Of a stretch of DNA of 64,000 bases, positions 1 through 24,963 are shown piece after piece. How positions within the stretch are numbered: position 1 is the first letter of the stretch; the number at the start of each line of letters is the position of its first letter. This DNA comes from Nymphaea colorata. Its lineage: Eukaryota > Streptophyta > Magnoliopsida > Nymphaeales > Nymphaeaceae. The stretch lies in the NCBI RefSeq assembly GCF_008831285.2, contig NC_045145.1:18102802-18166801 (forward strand), given 5' to 3'. A program made the position numbers and the translations under genes. The notes under the pieces are model-generated. The model was not told where the DNA came from. It saw nothing but the letters and a program-made list of their open reading frames with translations, and did no database searches.

Positions 1-1284
1 CTCTGAACCGTGTTAATTTGAACGTCATCCTCTCTCCCCACATACACAGCAACACCCATAAGTGAGAGACACTCAAGAATTTTCTCCTTTCGGGTACAAC
101 AGATCAGATGCTCCAACTTATTAGATGAAAAGCCAACCAGCCATGGTTGAAGCTACTTGTTAGGAACTCTACCCATCCTGAACGTGTGAGCGGCCAGTTT
201 CCAAATGCACTACAATCTCCTCAAACTTGTCCCAAATTAAGCACTTATTAGCCAAAATTACGCCACTCTTTCTCAGGTGATGGAGGGTTAGAACTTAGAA
301 GCAGGGGTGAATGTAGGTGGGGTCTCCATGCAGTGTTTGTCCCATGGAACCCATTCCCTGAAACCTTAATTTACTGTTGAAATTTGGGTGAACTTAGGTT
401 CAATTACATGGGGCAGCCCTACAAGATCTGGGTCACTGCCTCATGGTCAATTAAAAATTTATTAACCATATATTTAGTGCTTCATGAAGAATAATTTATA
501 TCTCTACCCCTGGTTAGAAGTATACAGGTGTACAGTTTACTGCCAAAAGTGCAAACCAGTTTGCTATGGGGTGGCAATTTTCGCACCAAATCAACTTTTT
601 CCATATGTCCGGCTCCCATGGCTGATTCTAACTAAATCCCCATAACAAAGCCCTCAACTAAACTGATGATATAATAAGAAATCAGAGATAAAGCATCTCA
701 GCCACAGAAAGTGGACAGAAGAAGCGAAAAACTTCATCTCTTCCCCTCTCAAAAGCTTATAGGCAGGCATCACAGACTAATGGTCCTGCCAAGACATGAT
801 ATGACCAACTGCAATAGTCCAAGTAGTCACATTACCAATCATCAGAAGTTATAGGTATCGAATACCAATCTATCACAGAAGTACCCGCCCGTCCTGTCAA
901 TTTCTGGCTGTGCTCTCCCACTCTGCTTCAGAAACTTCACTCCCACCAATCCATGACAGGAAGGATTGACAGCGCATATCAGATCTAATCTTGTTCTATA
1001 TTCAGGACCGTCCAAATACGAAGCGATGGTAGACAACTAGATCAAGCCTTTGTGGTAGCAGATGAAGTAGATTATAACACCATCTAAAGAACTTGCAGTG
1101 GATAAAGGACGGTAGGACATGTCATTGGTGGGAAGGCTATATATATATGTGTGTGTGTGTGCACATAGGATTCATGGATTTCTCCAACCGACCTCTCACT
1201 GCATATGAATCAAGCAGTATCTTTAATCACTACATCGATGAACCATCATTGAACAGAGATTTGGTTGGCCAAAGGACTCTGCCT

Positions 1285-1310
1285 TATATGTATATATATA
1301 TATATATATA
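1285..1310. repeat. (TA)n microsatellite
   Basis: Short dinucleotide tract interrupted once by a G. It creates spurious Tyr-Ile open frames. Confidence 0.9.
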
Positions 1311-2162
1311 ATGAGTAAATGCCAAATTATTTAGGTAAGAGACGAAATCCAACCTCTTAATTTTGCATTTAAAAATATAGTGAAGATCATAACATATTCA
1401 TAAACACCAGTTCAACATAAATCATATTTAATTCAAGTTATTTTTGTACATAATTTAATATTTCTACTATCAAAATTTTAGTATTATAAGAGCCGTTCAT
1501 TTTTTATTATTAAAAAGACATTACTAAAGTCAATAAATGACTAATTAATACATGTTCTTCTTAAGATCGTATCTACAAGATTAGATTGCATAAAAAAACG
1601 TGGATCTAGTTTTTGTCTCCTTCATACGAACTTCTCTCTCCCTTTCCTTTTTTTTCTCTCGCTCTCTCTCAGCCCGTGTCTGTGCATGCGTATGCACACC
1701 TGATAGAAGATTCTTGTCAACTATAATTGCAAAAGCAGTGTGCTTCGATCATCTGTGAGGTGGCTGTATATTACGGTCAAGAGCTTCCACACAACGCAAC
1801 ATATTAAAAAAAACATCTTCACGATCTATTTTAAATGTTTTTTCACCTAAGAAGGAATAGGCTATGGAGTAAACTTCCATTAACTATGCGTAGAGAACTG
1901 AGACCGTATGCCCTTGGGGACATGCTCGTACGTGAAGCAAACACTGACCACCAGTGTTGGGGTTAAGAGCAGTCCGGGTCAGACCTTCCACCCTTAGTCA
2001 ACTGAATTTTAGTGTTATATACAGGAGAGTTTAATTTTACTTAAATCTTACAAAGTGGAAACCATCCATGAAATAAATTTATGCTAAAGTGAATTGGCAG
2101 TGAAAGCATGAATCCACGGTTTTAAGTCGTTGAGCTGCTCCAGCCCTGATCGATACACCCAA

Positions 2163-2385
2163 CATTAGAAATGTACAACAAGTTCGGCCCGTTGAACTCG
2201 AGTTTTACAAGGCAAGCTCAAGCTCGACTTGGTAAATAAATCGAGTCTTGCAACTCGAACTCGACTTGTTTACAACTCAAGTCAAGTATTAACTCAAGCT
2301 TGAGCTCGACTTGTTTGTTAAACAAGTTGAGTTTGCATAGGTGAGTTTGAGTCGAGCCCATGTTTCGACTCATTGTACATTGGCA
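2163..2385. repeat. CTCGA/CTTGAG-rich degenerate repeat
   Basis: About 220 bases with many overlapping copies of GCTCGACTTG, AACTCGAACTCG and AAGCTTGAGCTCG on both strands. The ends carry a short inverted match (ATGTACAA near 2173 and TTGTACAT near 2375). No target-site duplication is visible. The density of inverted motifs resembles the subterminal arrays of plant hAT-type elements, but the identity is inference. A smaller stretch of similar motif lies at about 29790-29840. Confidence 0.45.
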
Positions 2386-5300
2386 TGCAGGATCTAGATT
2401 TAACTTGGGCTCCCCCTCATTGATGAACCAACCGCCGCTTTACCCTGAGAAGTGCCCCCTTATGACATGTTGACACACTAAGGTGATTGATTAGGTACAA
2501 AGAAGCCACTAAGGTGGTTTATATGCCAATTAGAGAAAACCAATATTCCATACTTAGCTGATCGAATCTGCTTAATATTGCGCTTCAAACATATATTCGA
2601 TTGTATCGAACCTACACGATCCATAAACCGCGATGGGAGGTAGGCTCCAATCCCTTTTCTTTCAAGAATTAAAGAATGTTTACAGAAACAAAAAAAAAAG
2701 ACAAGATGAAAAGTTCACCTGATGACGAATGCAAACATAGGCAGAGGCACATCGACACATCACTCAATCTACAACAAAAATATACATGGTTGGTTTTGAA
2801 ATATTGATTTAGTTTTGACGAACTCAGGTTGAAATATTATCCCCATCTTGTCTTGAAAAAATAGTGTCCACCGTCAAAGCATCAATGTATGTAGTAGTTG
2901 GCGTTCACGCCTTCAAAACTTGCTACACTATTCACCATTCAAGTGGGTTTTCATCACAAGGAAAAATCAATTCCGATACTTTTTTGCAGTAGAGCCCTTT
3001 GAATATTGTGGCTCCTGATTTGAGAGGCTGCACTAGCTTGAGCAAAGAGGTAAAACCCGAAAATGCTGACAGCCCTAGTAGTTGCCTTCATGGTTATGAG
3101 GTCATCAAAAGGGAACCTTTCCAGGCAGAGTCTGCATGCGCACAAAAGTAAATAATTCCTTTGTCTAAGAGAGTCTTACAGAAAATTAAGATCCAATTGT
3201 CAATATGCTATTCGTAAGGGCTTTTGTTATGTATGTCCCATATATTTTTTGAGGTGACTGAATGAAGAACGACGTAAGCACTGGCGGAGCCAAGTGTGGG
3301 CTCATGTGGCAGTTGACCACAAAGATCCACGCAGTTTGTTCCCTACATATTAATTTAATGCAGCTCTCAAATCATTTTATTATGTATTTGATTAGTTTAT
3401 TATAAGTTTTTTTTAATTTTAATTATTTTGTATTATTGCCACTCAGCCGAAACTTTAGTTGAAAGAGATTACAAGCATTTGACGCATGTAACGGCCATGC
3501 CCACTTTTACACTAGCTCTACACCTGGTTTGGCGAATTCCAACCCGTACTTTATCAGTTTCAGTTTCAACTCCCAAAAACATAAAAACCAAAACAACCAA
3601 GCAACCCTCTTTATAAATTTCGTAACATTTTTCTCAACTTTAAATACATTACTAAACTTGTCAAAATAGGGCATTAAAATCCACCCTCTTAAAGTAGCGT
3701 ACCTCATATCCAAGTATTCAACTTAACTCATTATATCAACGACTCATTCCCATATCCTCATTTCCATATCCACGGGCCCTTGGTTCTAGGGATCCTCACC
3801 TGCCCCTAAGTTTTAGTTTTAATCTCAAAAAATGTTATAATGTTTATAAATTAGGACAACCAACCGTTTAACAATTTCTTTTATAAATCTTCTAAAATTC
3901 TTCATAAATTTAAACATTAAATTAAACTTTTTAAAGCAGGGTGTTACACTGCAATGTTGAAAAGCATTTTTTAATAAACAAGCCATTGATGGGTAATAAT
4001 GAATTAGCATTCAATTTCCTAGAAAGCATCTAAAAACCCATGCACATACAAATTTTTAAAAATTACTGTACCTTCAGCTTGTGAATAATAACTTTTTTTT
4101 GTTTTTTGTGAAATTCACTTTTCCGATAAGTCAGATAAAGTAATTGCAGTGTGGACAGTAAAACTTACTTCTAGCAGCTTTATCAGAACTGAAAATGGAA
4201 AGACAATATTGGTCGGTGAATAAGTCGATTTAGCAGTTCCGTTGAATTTGACATGAATCCGTAAAAACATTATTACATGCATGTATTATTTTTCTCGGAC
4301 TTATACGTGTACATTAATTTTTAAAAATGAAAGAAGAAATTAAAATTAAAAAACGTTTAAATATATTTAAATAATACTTGACAGTTCACAGCCTCGAATC
4401 GGCCTGTGAACTGAAACAAATTTGCCATCAATTGGGCACCTGACACTCCTGAATTCAATCAGAAATTGATGCCAATTTTGACAAAGAAGAGCGATTTTTG
4501 CTTCGACAGAGAACTGGAAAGAGATGATTCTGGTGTAATTGGACGGAGAGTCCCACAGATTTAAACGTGGTCTTAATTAGTTCGTGGTGAGGAGATGAGG
4601 GGACTTTGTCTATCGGCTGCACCAGCATGGCTGCTTATTAAAAACCAAGTCGAGCCGTTTTGAATTACTGATCGCAATTCAGGCTTCGTCATTCTAAAAT
4701 ACTAATAAGAAATTAAGAAGTCAATTGCAGTTTATTTTGATTAACAAATAAAAAATTTTAATTAATGTCAACCCTTTGCTGTATAGCTATAAAACAGGTC
4801 TCCTTTTCCTTCATTTATTTTTTTCGTGGTGGTAATTTTCTTAAAGATTGTCAAACTTGAATCTACTTTTAATATTGTGTTGCTTTAAATTGTCAAACAA
4901 CCTGAATATTCGATAGTTTATTTTAAAAGGGGCAGTTTTCTGCACAAGAAATGACCACACACTTTTCGAGAAGATGGTTTGCATGAGGCAGTTTCCGAAA
5001 CAATGGGCTCCTCTAAAATTTAAAAAAATCCTTCCTATCAGGAAAAAGAAAAAACGTTGCAGTAAATTTAGACCGTCATCTTTTATTTCTTTCGTACCTC
5101 AAACATGCCCAAGTCCCTTCCTAGTTCCTTCTATCATTGGTGTTCAGTGTTGTTTCAGAATTTAAATGCATTTACGGATAATTCCTTCAACTCAAAAGTA
5201 ATACCTAACATCATTTAAGTTTAAAGGAATAGTAATCTGATCTTTTATCAATTCACCTGCCTGACCTGCTTGGAGGCTGGAGAAACTGTCGTCTTTCCCT

Positions 5301-6149
5301 CGTCTCCACTGATCTCTTGAGACAAACTCTGATTCCTCTTGGTGCTTGCAATGGCGCCCATGTCCGAGGCCGTCCGCCCGACATCAATCAGTGCTGTGAA
5401 TAGAGTTGGACCTACCTGCAATACGTGTAGGACAATGCTAAAAGGATGGAGAGCTCTCGACATCCGGCCACAAAATTTCCCACTTTATCTCGATTTATAT
5501 TTTTCAAGGTCCACATGTTCTCAAAAAACATGCCACTTGTATTGGAAAAATATCATGTTCCTCTCTTTGATATTTAGCAAGTTAACAAGAGACGCTTTCA
5601 AATTGAACTGTTTGAAGCTTTTTTGACCTTTTTCTTCCTGAAATCTTCAAGGGGAAATGAAGATTAAGGAACTTGTTTATATATATATATATGTTCCAAG
5701 GTGCACGTTGTTCTACGTTAAGCTTTCTATTTTGTTATTCTGTGTTCTCTTCTTATGTTCTCGATTCTGCGTTTTGACAAGTTATTCACAAAAATATATT
5801 CGACGCGTGTAAAAGTTTAAGAGCTCTGACAGGCTGAATTATTCGAGCTGAACTTGTTTGAGGCTGTTTATGACGATGAAAACCTGTTCATAAGCCGTCA
5901 TATATAAACGCGCCATGAATGATCTACCTTCTAAATACGATGAACCAAATATAACCGCGTTATTTCCTCGGACAAGTTTATTTGTAACTGCATTTTGAGA
6001 ATTTTATAGGCTATAGCATTGTTTTAATAAAATAGAGTTGCGTAAATGAACAATTTTGTAATGCATCATACATATGCGTGTGTGTATATGTATAATCTAT
6101 ATACACAATGATGTTGTGTAACATGCAAAATGTACAAAGCAAGCCATTT

Positions 6150-6170
6150 CATTATATATATTATATGCTG
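6150..6170 (+). promoter_or_regulatory. Putative TATA box of the phosphoglucomutase gene
   Basis: TATATATATTATATG lies in a local AT-rich patch, after which the sequence becomes GC-richer. If used, transcription would start near 6185 and give a leader of about 490 nt before the ATG at 6679. That leader contains a CT/C-rich tract (about 6471-6500) and could hold a short intron (about 6515-6589, GT donor after GAGCGT, acceptor CTTGGCTTAG). Both the start site and the leader intron are inferred from consensus only. Confidence 0.3.
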
Positions 6171-6678
6171 GTGAGAGCTCACAGGAATCATCCCAAGCGA
6201 AGCAACCCTTCTAACCAAGGACCGCGATCTATGATCTTGGCGTGACTCGTGAGGCCCGCATATTGCGGATCTCTTCGGTCTGAGAGAGACTGAGAGAAAG
6301 ATCCGAATCTACCGGTCTCTGTGGGTGCCGGTGACCCTGTGTGTGTCCGCGCGCACGGTATAAGATTGTCATCGTTTTGCCACCGTCCATTCTTACTCAC
6401 TCTCTGAACCTTTTCCTTTCACGTTCCTCATCTCATCATTGTTGGCATCATTCGTTTCTCATTCGGCGTTACTCTCTCTCTCTCTCCCCCCCCCTCTCTT
6501 CTCCCTTTGAGCGTGTAAGCGGCTCTTCTCAACTCCTTGTTTTTTGTTTCCAGTTTCTAATGTCTAACATTGTTCTTTACTTGGCTTAGAGGATCTGAAC
6601 GGACCTATCCACGTCACGGTACTAGAGGGAAGCAGTCAAGAAGTTTAGGTGGGAACGAGGAAGGGAGGCACAGCGAAG

Positions 6679-17861
<11,183 letters not shown>

Positions 17862-19435
17862 GCAACATATAGCCACTTGTGCAGGCAGGGTTTTTGAAAA
17901 AATGACTGATGAGTCTATGAGTCAGTTTTGCTTGAGAATAATGTCAAGAACCATGAAGCTCCCAATCATGTGGAGTGTTTACACAGTTTTGCTGCTGGGC
18001 AAGCAACTCCACAGCTATGCTATGTTAAATATATAAAATGAAGTTTGTTACTATGTTACTATTTGCTTCGATGAGCGTCTATGAGGCATAGCTCTCTCTC
18101 TCTTTCTCTGTGTGAGTTGGAGGGGTGGGGGTCTCACTTAAGATCTATGGATTCTATTGAAATCGAAAGATTTTGCAGGAATTACAAATCCATAGCGTAA
18201 TACTTGCATTTTTTAAAAGTATGGCATTCCATATTCTTGTTACAAATCAAGGATTTAAAAATCTTAAACCACCTCAAATCTAACATCCACGGTAGCCAAA
18301 ATACACCTTAAGTGAATTTCTTTGCAGTTGATTGATGTCAGATTGGAAGGGGTATACTCTTACCAAATGCTTGTGCTCTGCCCTTTAGAACCTAATCTTG
18401 AGTACGTTGCTTATAGTTTCATCAAGGGAAATGACCCAATAAGGTTAATTAACAAGTTCGGAGTGATAAAGCTGGACTCAATCGTCGGTTAAGCAAAACT
18501 CGGGCCTTCGCTCATAATGTGATCGTCTGAAGCGGCTTCTTCAAGTGAAAGCATTTTGCGGAGTTGAAAGTAACAGGATTTAGAGAAGAAACCTGTCCAC
18601 CCAAGCTTGAATCGGCCATGAACAAGATGTTTTGGAATCTGAACTTTCTTGGCAGCCCAAACGCTTCAACAATTATTTCCAAACTGTTAGACAAATGACA
18701 TATGCAAAATATATTGTTATGATCAATGTCACCAAATCCAAGATGCATCGAGGTAGAGTTCACATTTAGTTAAAACGAGTTTCATACTGGTTCTTGGTGC
18801 CGATATGCCCGGTATGGGAAACTGTTCGCCATGGGAAGCTTCAAAGCAACCATTTATCCAGTAGACTAAAAACCTGCTCATGATTCCGTGAACAGATTGA
18901 ATTTAGACATCCGACCTTGTCCCCGGCCGATGCCTTCTCAACTTCGATCACTGTCATGATGTAGATGATGATGAACATCAGATATCAACAGTCGATGATG
19001 CTTGTCTTGGTAGGCATATTGCTTGCTTCAGGTTGCAGGCATTTGAGAAAGGAAAATGAAAAATTGTTTGGTCAGTGGTCCTGTTCCCACATAGACTGGG
19101 TCGGTTGTAGGTCCCAACAAATACAGCCCCAAGCAAAAGGCCACAGAACAACACCAGTCACTGTTCCTGAACAGCTCATTGAAACTCCTGCATTCACTGT
19201 TGCCACACTGTTACAAAATGTATTCTTCCACTCAAATTCAATCCCATGATTGGAGATGCAAAGGTCGTTTCAGGGACAGTTAACTAGATGGGAGTTAGAC
19301 CGGGATTCGATTTGGAAGACCCAAAAATGGCAAAAGCCCAATCTTCAATAACCAGTTTGAAGCATAATCAGGCACCTTTTCTTATTTTTGGCGAATGATG
19401 GGAGAAAAATTAAATTGCCCATGTTGTTAGATTAA

Positions 19436-19746
19436 AGGGTTGTTTGGCAATGAGAACTGTTTGTTACTGTTCTATGGGTCCACTTCAACAAGGGCATATC
19501 TATGGGACAGTAAACAGTAACAAATTGTTGGTGTTGCTAAACAACCCTAACTGTTCTGTATCAAGCGCACCACCAGCCTGAGTGCAATGGGAACTGTTTG
19601 TCACTGTTCTATGGGTTCACCTCAACGGCATATACTTATGGAACACTGTTTCATGGCTAGAACATATTCATGAAACGATAACAAATTGTTATTGTTGCTG
19701 AACAACCCCAACTGTTCTGTATGATGCACACCAGCAGCCTGAGTGC
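19436..19746. repeat. Foldback MITE-like unit, tandemly duplicated
   Basis: The first unit is a 113-bp hairpin (19436-19548) with inverted ends AGGGTTGTTTGGCAA and TTGCTAAACAACCCT. The region from 19449 to 19585 is then repeated, diverged and longer, at 19586-19746; both copies end in CCAGCCTGAGTGC or a close variant. Shared blocks include AACTGTTTGT(T/C)ACTGTTCTATGGGT and AACTGTTCTGTAT. No clear target duplication is visible, so the superfamily is unresolved. Confidence 0.65.
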
Positions 19747-20408
19747 AACGTGGGTCTTATTGTGACTCCCACTAACAAATCGCCTTTGCAAATTAATCTG
19801 TGATCTCCACCATCTTCTCTCTATAATAGACGTTCATCACTGAAAGATTGACTTAGGTATATGTCCGCGGTTCCTACCATCTGCATTGAAAATAGCTCGG
19901 TGGAACTACAACTCAATGTCAAGATTTCCATTATTGGGAAAATGATCTGAAAATGATTAGAACTGGACCCTAATCGTTATATGAGTTCGCCATTTATCTT
20001 AGGTAGTTAAGCTGCCTAACATGAACGCATATCCAACGAGTAGTCAAAATATAAATAGTGGCAATAGCGATTTCTTAGTTATCAACTGTATTCGTCAAAG
20101 AACTCTACATTCAAGAATATCCATCAGTTTGATTTGGAATTTCTGTCAGATATTTCAGCATCAGTTCTTCTGTCCAAATGGTGGAGGCTGGGAAATGAGG
20201 TGAACTGATTATGGATTGGCCTGAATTTAGCTCGTCAAAAATTTTTACAAATTCATGAAATAAGATAAGGAAGCTGAACATTTAGAACAAGCCTTCGATT
20301 CAAATTTAGACAAAGAGGCCCATGGCCTAGTGAAAAAACACGCTCGAATGTAGTTCATATATGAAGTTCACATGGTAAAGCACTAAAATTCAGCCTTCTG
20401 ATGTATAA

Positions 20409-20642
20409 GAAAATTATAAAATGTAAGCGATTTGCAGAAGAAAATTGCGCGTCTAACATGTGAAAATACCATGGTAAATTAATGTTGTACTTTGTAATGG
20501 ACTTGTGTTTAACATATAACTTTTCTTAAAACCGTTAAAATATAAGGGATTTGTAGAGCAACGCACATCTAACATGTGAAAATGTCACGGTAAATTAATG
20601 TAGTAGCTTGAGATGGATGTTGCTTGACATTACAACTTTTTT
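20409..20642. repeat. Diverged tandem duplication, about 115-bp unit
   Basis: Two adjacent units share the order of blocks TAAGSGATTTG, TCTAACATGTGAAAAT, GGTAAATTAATGT and ACTTTT. The first runs to about 20527 and the second to about 20642. No coding capacity or known element was recognised. Confidence 0.65.
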
Positions 20643-23444
20643 TTTTAGAAAAAAAAATGTCGAGGCATTAGAAAAAACCACTGATCCTCAAAAATGAAAA
20701 AACAAATTTGTTGGACATTTTAACATTTTTCTTGTTCTTCAGTACCTATGTCCCTGCAACTGGTGGGGTTAAGGATCTCTCCACCTTAGTTAATCATGTG
20801 GTTGGTAGATCTGTGATTCGGATCTAGATCCAACCTGGGCCCGCCTGACGCATTGGCAAAAGGATCTACAGCCTAAAAGGAAAAAGTGAAAATAGAAAGG
20901 TAGGTGTAATACTAGAAACAGAGACATACCAACAAAATATTTCGAAACCTATTCTTACATCAGATTACAGATTTATGTGAGGCAGCCAGGAAGGCAAACA
21001 AGTTGGATTTGGTTCATGCATAGTCACTACTGAGTCTTGCCTAGTGGAGTCCAGCCTCAGATTGAACAAGCAAACAATACTTGGTCGAGGACCCATTAGC
21101 TAGCCTGTTTGCAATTAGATGTTAAGATTTGGCATGAAATTAGATTGAAAACTCTACCCAAATCAAAATCGTCTGCAGGCATGCTTAGTTTTCATTACTT
21201 GAGTTCAGATCCGATTTAATAGCTGAACCAACTCCAGTTCTTGGCATCCCTAGATGCAGAGCACATTGGCAGATAGATCGGATTAGGTATATAGCTGGAA
21301 AATGACGAAGCCCCACCCAGACCTGATTCATTTGCAAGTTGCAACCTTCATCCTGGATCTGCTTTGCTTTCTTCATTTAAGATATAACCACAGAGAAAGC
21401 AGTGGGTTTGGTGATTCTCAGGCTGGGCAGTGTTTATATTTCCTGGTTGTAAGAATGATCAAACTGATTCATTTCTTAGCAGTTTGTGACAGGGGAAACT
21501 ATACATCTCTTCCCTTCACCCTTTTGGTTTAAGGCTGCTTGGGGAGCTGGGTAGTTCTATGGTGCACTTGTTGACTCATATCTGCAATGCTAGTACCCAT
21601 AAGAATTGAACAGAAGACACATTATACTAATGCCGACCAACTATGCTAAGTCTCTCAAGATTGAAACGAATTCATTTAGTGGAAATGTGAGGAACCATGC
21701 TCTTTCTATCCATTCACATGGAGCAGTGCAAAATTTTAATGCAACAGTCAAAGGTACAGGTGTAGGAGAAACATATAAAACAAAGACGCTCATTTATTGC
21801 AGCGCTGAGAAGATCAAAGCAGGTCAGTGTGAATGAATAACCATGGAGGAAAAGAAGGGGAATATTAGGAAACGCAGACGAGAATAATAAAAGCATAAGC
21901 AGCAGAGAGATTGAGCCCATCAAAGGGGCAACGTGGGTGTGGAAACATGTGAGTCCCCAGAGGAAAAGCTGTACTGCGATATTAATTTAAGGACCTCTTT
22001 TTCCAACGTTGAAGAGACTCCCCATCTAATTTTCGAAAATTCGATGATGGTACTTGATACTTTGTAAAAAGTGCGAATAAGGGGCCAGGCATTTGGAGAT
22101 GAAGGGAAAAGCTGGGTTTGAGATTGAATTTGGAGTAAAGTCGGGACCGATTCGGGCAAGTTCGATTAAATTTTAGTTTTCTGCAAGCCACTTGCTCTTT
22201 TGACTCTGGAGATGCTGCACGGAGGCACAGCTATTATCCAGGTCATCTCCAGAGCACTATCACTCAAGCCAGATCCACAGGCCTTCTTCACCTTTATATA
22301 ATCGGATTCAAAGTTCTAAATGCACCACATTCAATACAGTTCAATAATCAGCAGGCCATGCTTGAGATTGGAACGGAGATTCGAAAATTCAATGGTACTG
22401 AACGCAGCTGGCCTCTTCGAGCTCTTGATTCCAGTAAAAAAGCACAACAGAGAGAAGAGCAGCCCACTTAAATAACCAATGATGGCACCACTGGCTTCCA
22501 CCACCACCGCCGCTGTCACAGATAGAAGGACGCCACCAAACTTCAATTCTCTCTCGTCCCGGCAATATCTCAGATGTGTATAGAAGGACGGCCGACGGAT
22601 GTGGGGCCAAACCAACCACATGGACAGGCGTGGCCGCAATTATTGATGCTCTCTTCCCACCCTCAGTTTCTTGCTTCAATGGGCAAAGTGTTGTCATCAA
22701 TCACCATTCACTAGCTAAACGGTGTTGCTTAAAACACGAGATCTCCCTCTGTCGGTAATGATCTCTTTCTTGAAGCATTTGGAGCACAAGCGACCATTCC
22801 TGCTTACCCTTCTTAACTGAGGATGCTGATATATTGATGACGACAATGACTGGTGATTACCATGAAAGCGAGACCCAGAGAAGAAGCCATCTTAGGAAGA
22901 TGAAAAACAGAGGCTACGCAGAGAATTAATGTTTAGTTTTTGTTCTTGGCATTGGTAAGATCAAGATTGATCCTTCATGGCCTCCCCTTGTTTGATGTTA
23001 ACACCATTGCAGCATGCAGTTTCTCTTTTTGCTTCCTGCGAGGCGGGCCAACTGGGCCCTTTCGGCGGACTAAATTTTGTCCTAGCTCAGGGTGCTGTGA
23101 AGGGAAAAGATTTCAATAACGAGAGATTGTGGATTGACAGCGAGGAACTTTCCTTGAAAAGTGAAAAACAAGAGAAATTACAAGAGTTTCTTTAGATAGA
23201 AGAGAAAAGAAAGAAGGGGAAAAAGAAAAAGGAAAAGAGGTAATTACAACAGGCAACCAGCATCCACCAACACATAAAGCCCATCTCTCCTGCTTCCCAT
23301 TATTCCCCTTTCTAAAATCACACCTCGATGGTAACACCAAAAGTAAAGTACACAAGAAATGAAGGAAAAAGGAAAAGAAATGAGAAGGAACACCACCATT
23401 GTGAGGATGGTGAAATGATAATGAACTCTTTTTTAAGTGTTTCG

Positions 23445-24926
23445 TTAACCAACAATGACTGCTAAAACATCCACCTTCGGCTTACCTTCATTTGCTTGTG
23501 CCTTTAGATCAATCAAACAGGCTCGGAGGGGAGGTGGGGCATTACTACCTGTGTCCTCGATAGAGTTGGCTGTCCTCTGCGAAGAGTGTGCTCCTTCCAC
23601 GTCATCATGGCCGCTGGTAACATTTCGGCGGAGCTCTTCAATCCTTCTCACTACTTCCTTCATTGTGGGCCGCTGGTCCGGGTAGTTTGCAGCACAATCC
23701 ATGGCCAATTGTAGCGACTGAACCATGTCTTCTTCAACGTTCTGGTATCTCAAGAGCTCAAGATCAAACACCTCGGCAGTCCACTCTTCCCGGACAACAG
23801 ACTGCACCCATCTCGGCAGGTCGACACCTTCCTCATTGAGCAATGCATGAGCAGGTGGCTTCCCTGTCAAGAGTTCAAGCAGCAGCACTCCGAAGCTGTA
23901 AACATCTGCCTTCTGAGAAATTCGAGTTGGATCAGTGACCTCTGGCGCTCGGTAGCCGATCACACGATTAGTCGAAGGCACAGAGGAAACGAGTGTGGCA
24001 AGGCCAAAATCAGAAACGCAGCCATCATACTCCTTCGTCAGCAACACATTGGAAGACTTGATGTTGCCATGAGAGACGTTAGGGCCTTGAGAATGGAGAT
24101 ATTCGATTCCCCTTGCTGCTCCCAGGGCAATCTGCGACCTTGTCTCCCAGTTGAGTGGTGTTCTGCCTGCTCCTCTGCTTCCTATTAAGAAAAAAAATGC
24201 TAGATTTATAAACCTAGAAAGGACAATACCAAGAAAACCAAGGAGCAGAAAATAAATCAACAAAAAAGGAACCAAATGCAAATCAACGTTGCTCACAGAA
24301 AGGTAAGATAAAATTACTCAACCAATTTTGTTATCCAATATTACGAAAAGAACCAATCGGAATTAATTGTCCAATATTAGTAAGAAGTACTAAATAATTA
24401 CAATAGAGCACAAAGCTATCAAATCTGCTAGGAAGAGAAACACAAGAATCAAAGGACCCAGTGTACTACTTATGATAATCCTAGAGAAATCTAGGATGAA
24501 AACTAATCATGCTACTGACATGAAAAGCAAACCAGGAGAACAAACTGGTCAGAAAAACAAGTACGACCAACCAATCCTAATCGGCTGAATGAAGGAAAAG
24601 GTTTAACTACAATCTAACGATGCCCACAAAAAGAATATTGAGCCCAATCGTATCAGCAAGCATTAGATTAACCGGGATGAAGACCAACAAAATAAACTCA
24701 AACACTCAAATAACTATTTAAGAAGAAAAAAAGGAGACAAGAAGTTCAGCATAAAACAAACGAATGTTTTACAAAATTACTTATCTAAAACTCAACACTG
24801 GAAATGATTGAAAGAGCTAATTCAATCGAATTTCTCAAAAAAGAAAAAAAAAAGTAGAGGAATTTGTGCACAACGAATTGTACACTGGAAGGATAACTTA
24901 CAAGCAAGATGAAGGAACCAATACCC

Positions 24927-24963
<37 letters not shown>

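Larger units (their letters stand above)
1..6149. other. Intergenic, AT-rich, no supported gene
   Basis: I see no convincing gene here. Open frames are short, lack family motifs and mostly need non-ATG starts. The stretch holds a (TA)n tract at 1285-1310, a CTCGA-rich degenerate repeat at about 2163-2385, and one copy of a dispersed motif (CTGGCGGAGCCAAG at 3281-3294) that recurs elsewhere in the window. A segment at about 5250-5460 is less AT-rich than its flanks and is open on both strands, but I recognise nothing in it. Confidence 0.6.
17862..23444. other. Intergenic between PGM and the receptor kinase (3' sides facing)
   Basis: PGM ends on the plus strand and the kinase ends on the minus strand, so this is a tail-to-tail spacer. 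After the PGM stop, AATATATAAAATG near 18028 could serve as a near-upstream polyadenylation element. Two local tandem duplications (19436-19746 and 20409-20642) are described separately. About 18140-18310 looks like a decayed small repeat with A/T-rich inverted segments. The rest shows no supported gene. Confidence 0.6.

Noticed and set aside
842-1036. Minus-strand 64-codon frame preceded by an acceptor-like CTTGATCTAG
   Set aside because: The composition is protein-like, but I recognise no family, find no partner exon and no ATG. A terminal exon is possible but unsupported.
2163-2385. Complete hAT element
   Set aside because: Short inverted ends at best and no 8-bp duplication. Left as a degenerate repeat.
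5248-5626. Overlapping frames on both strands in a less AT-rich patch
   Set aside because: No recognisable motif, no splice-linked neighbours. Could be a gene relic, but nothing supports it.
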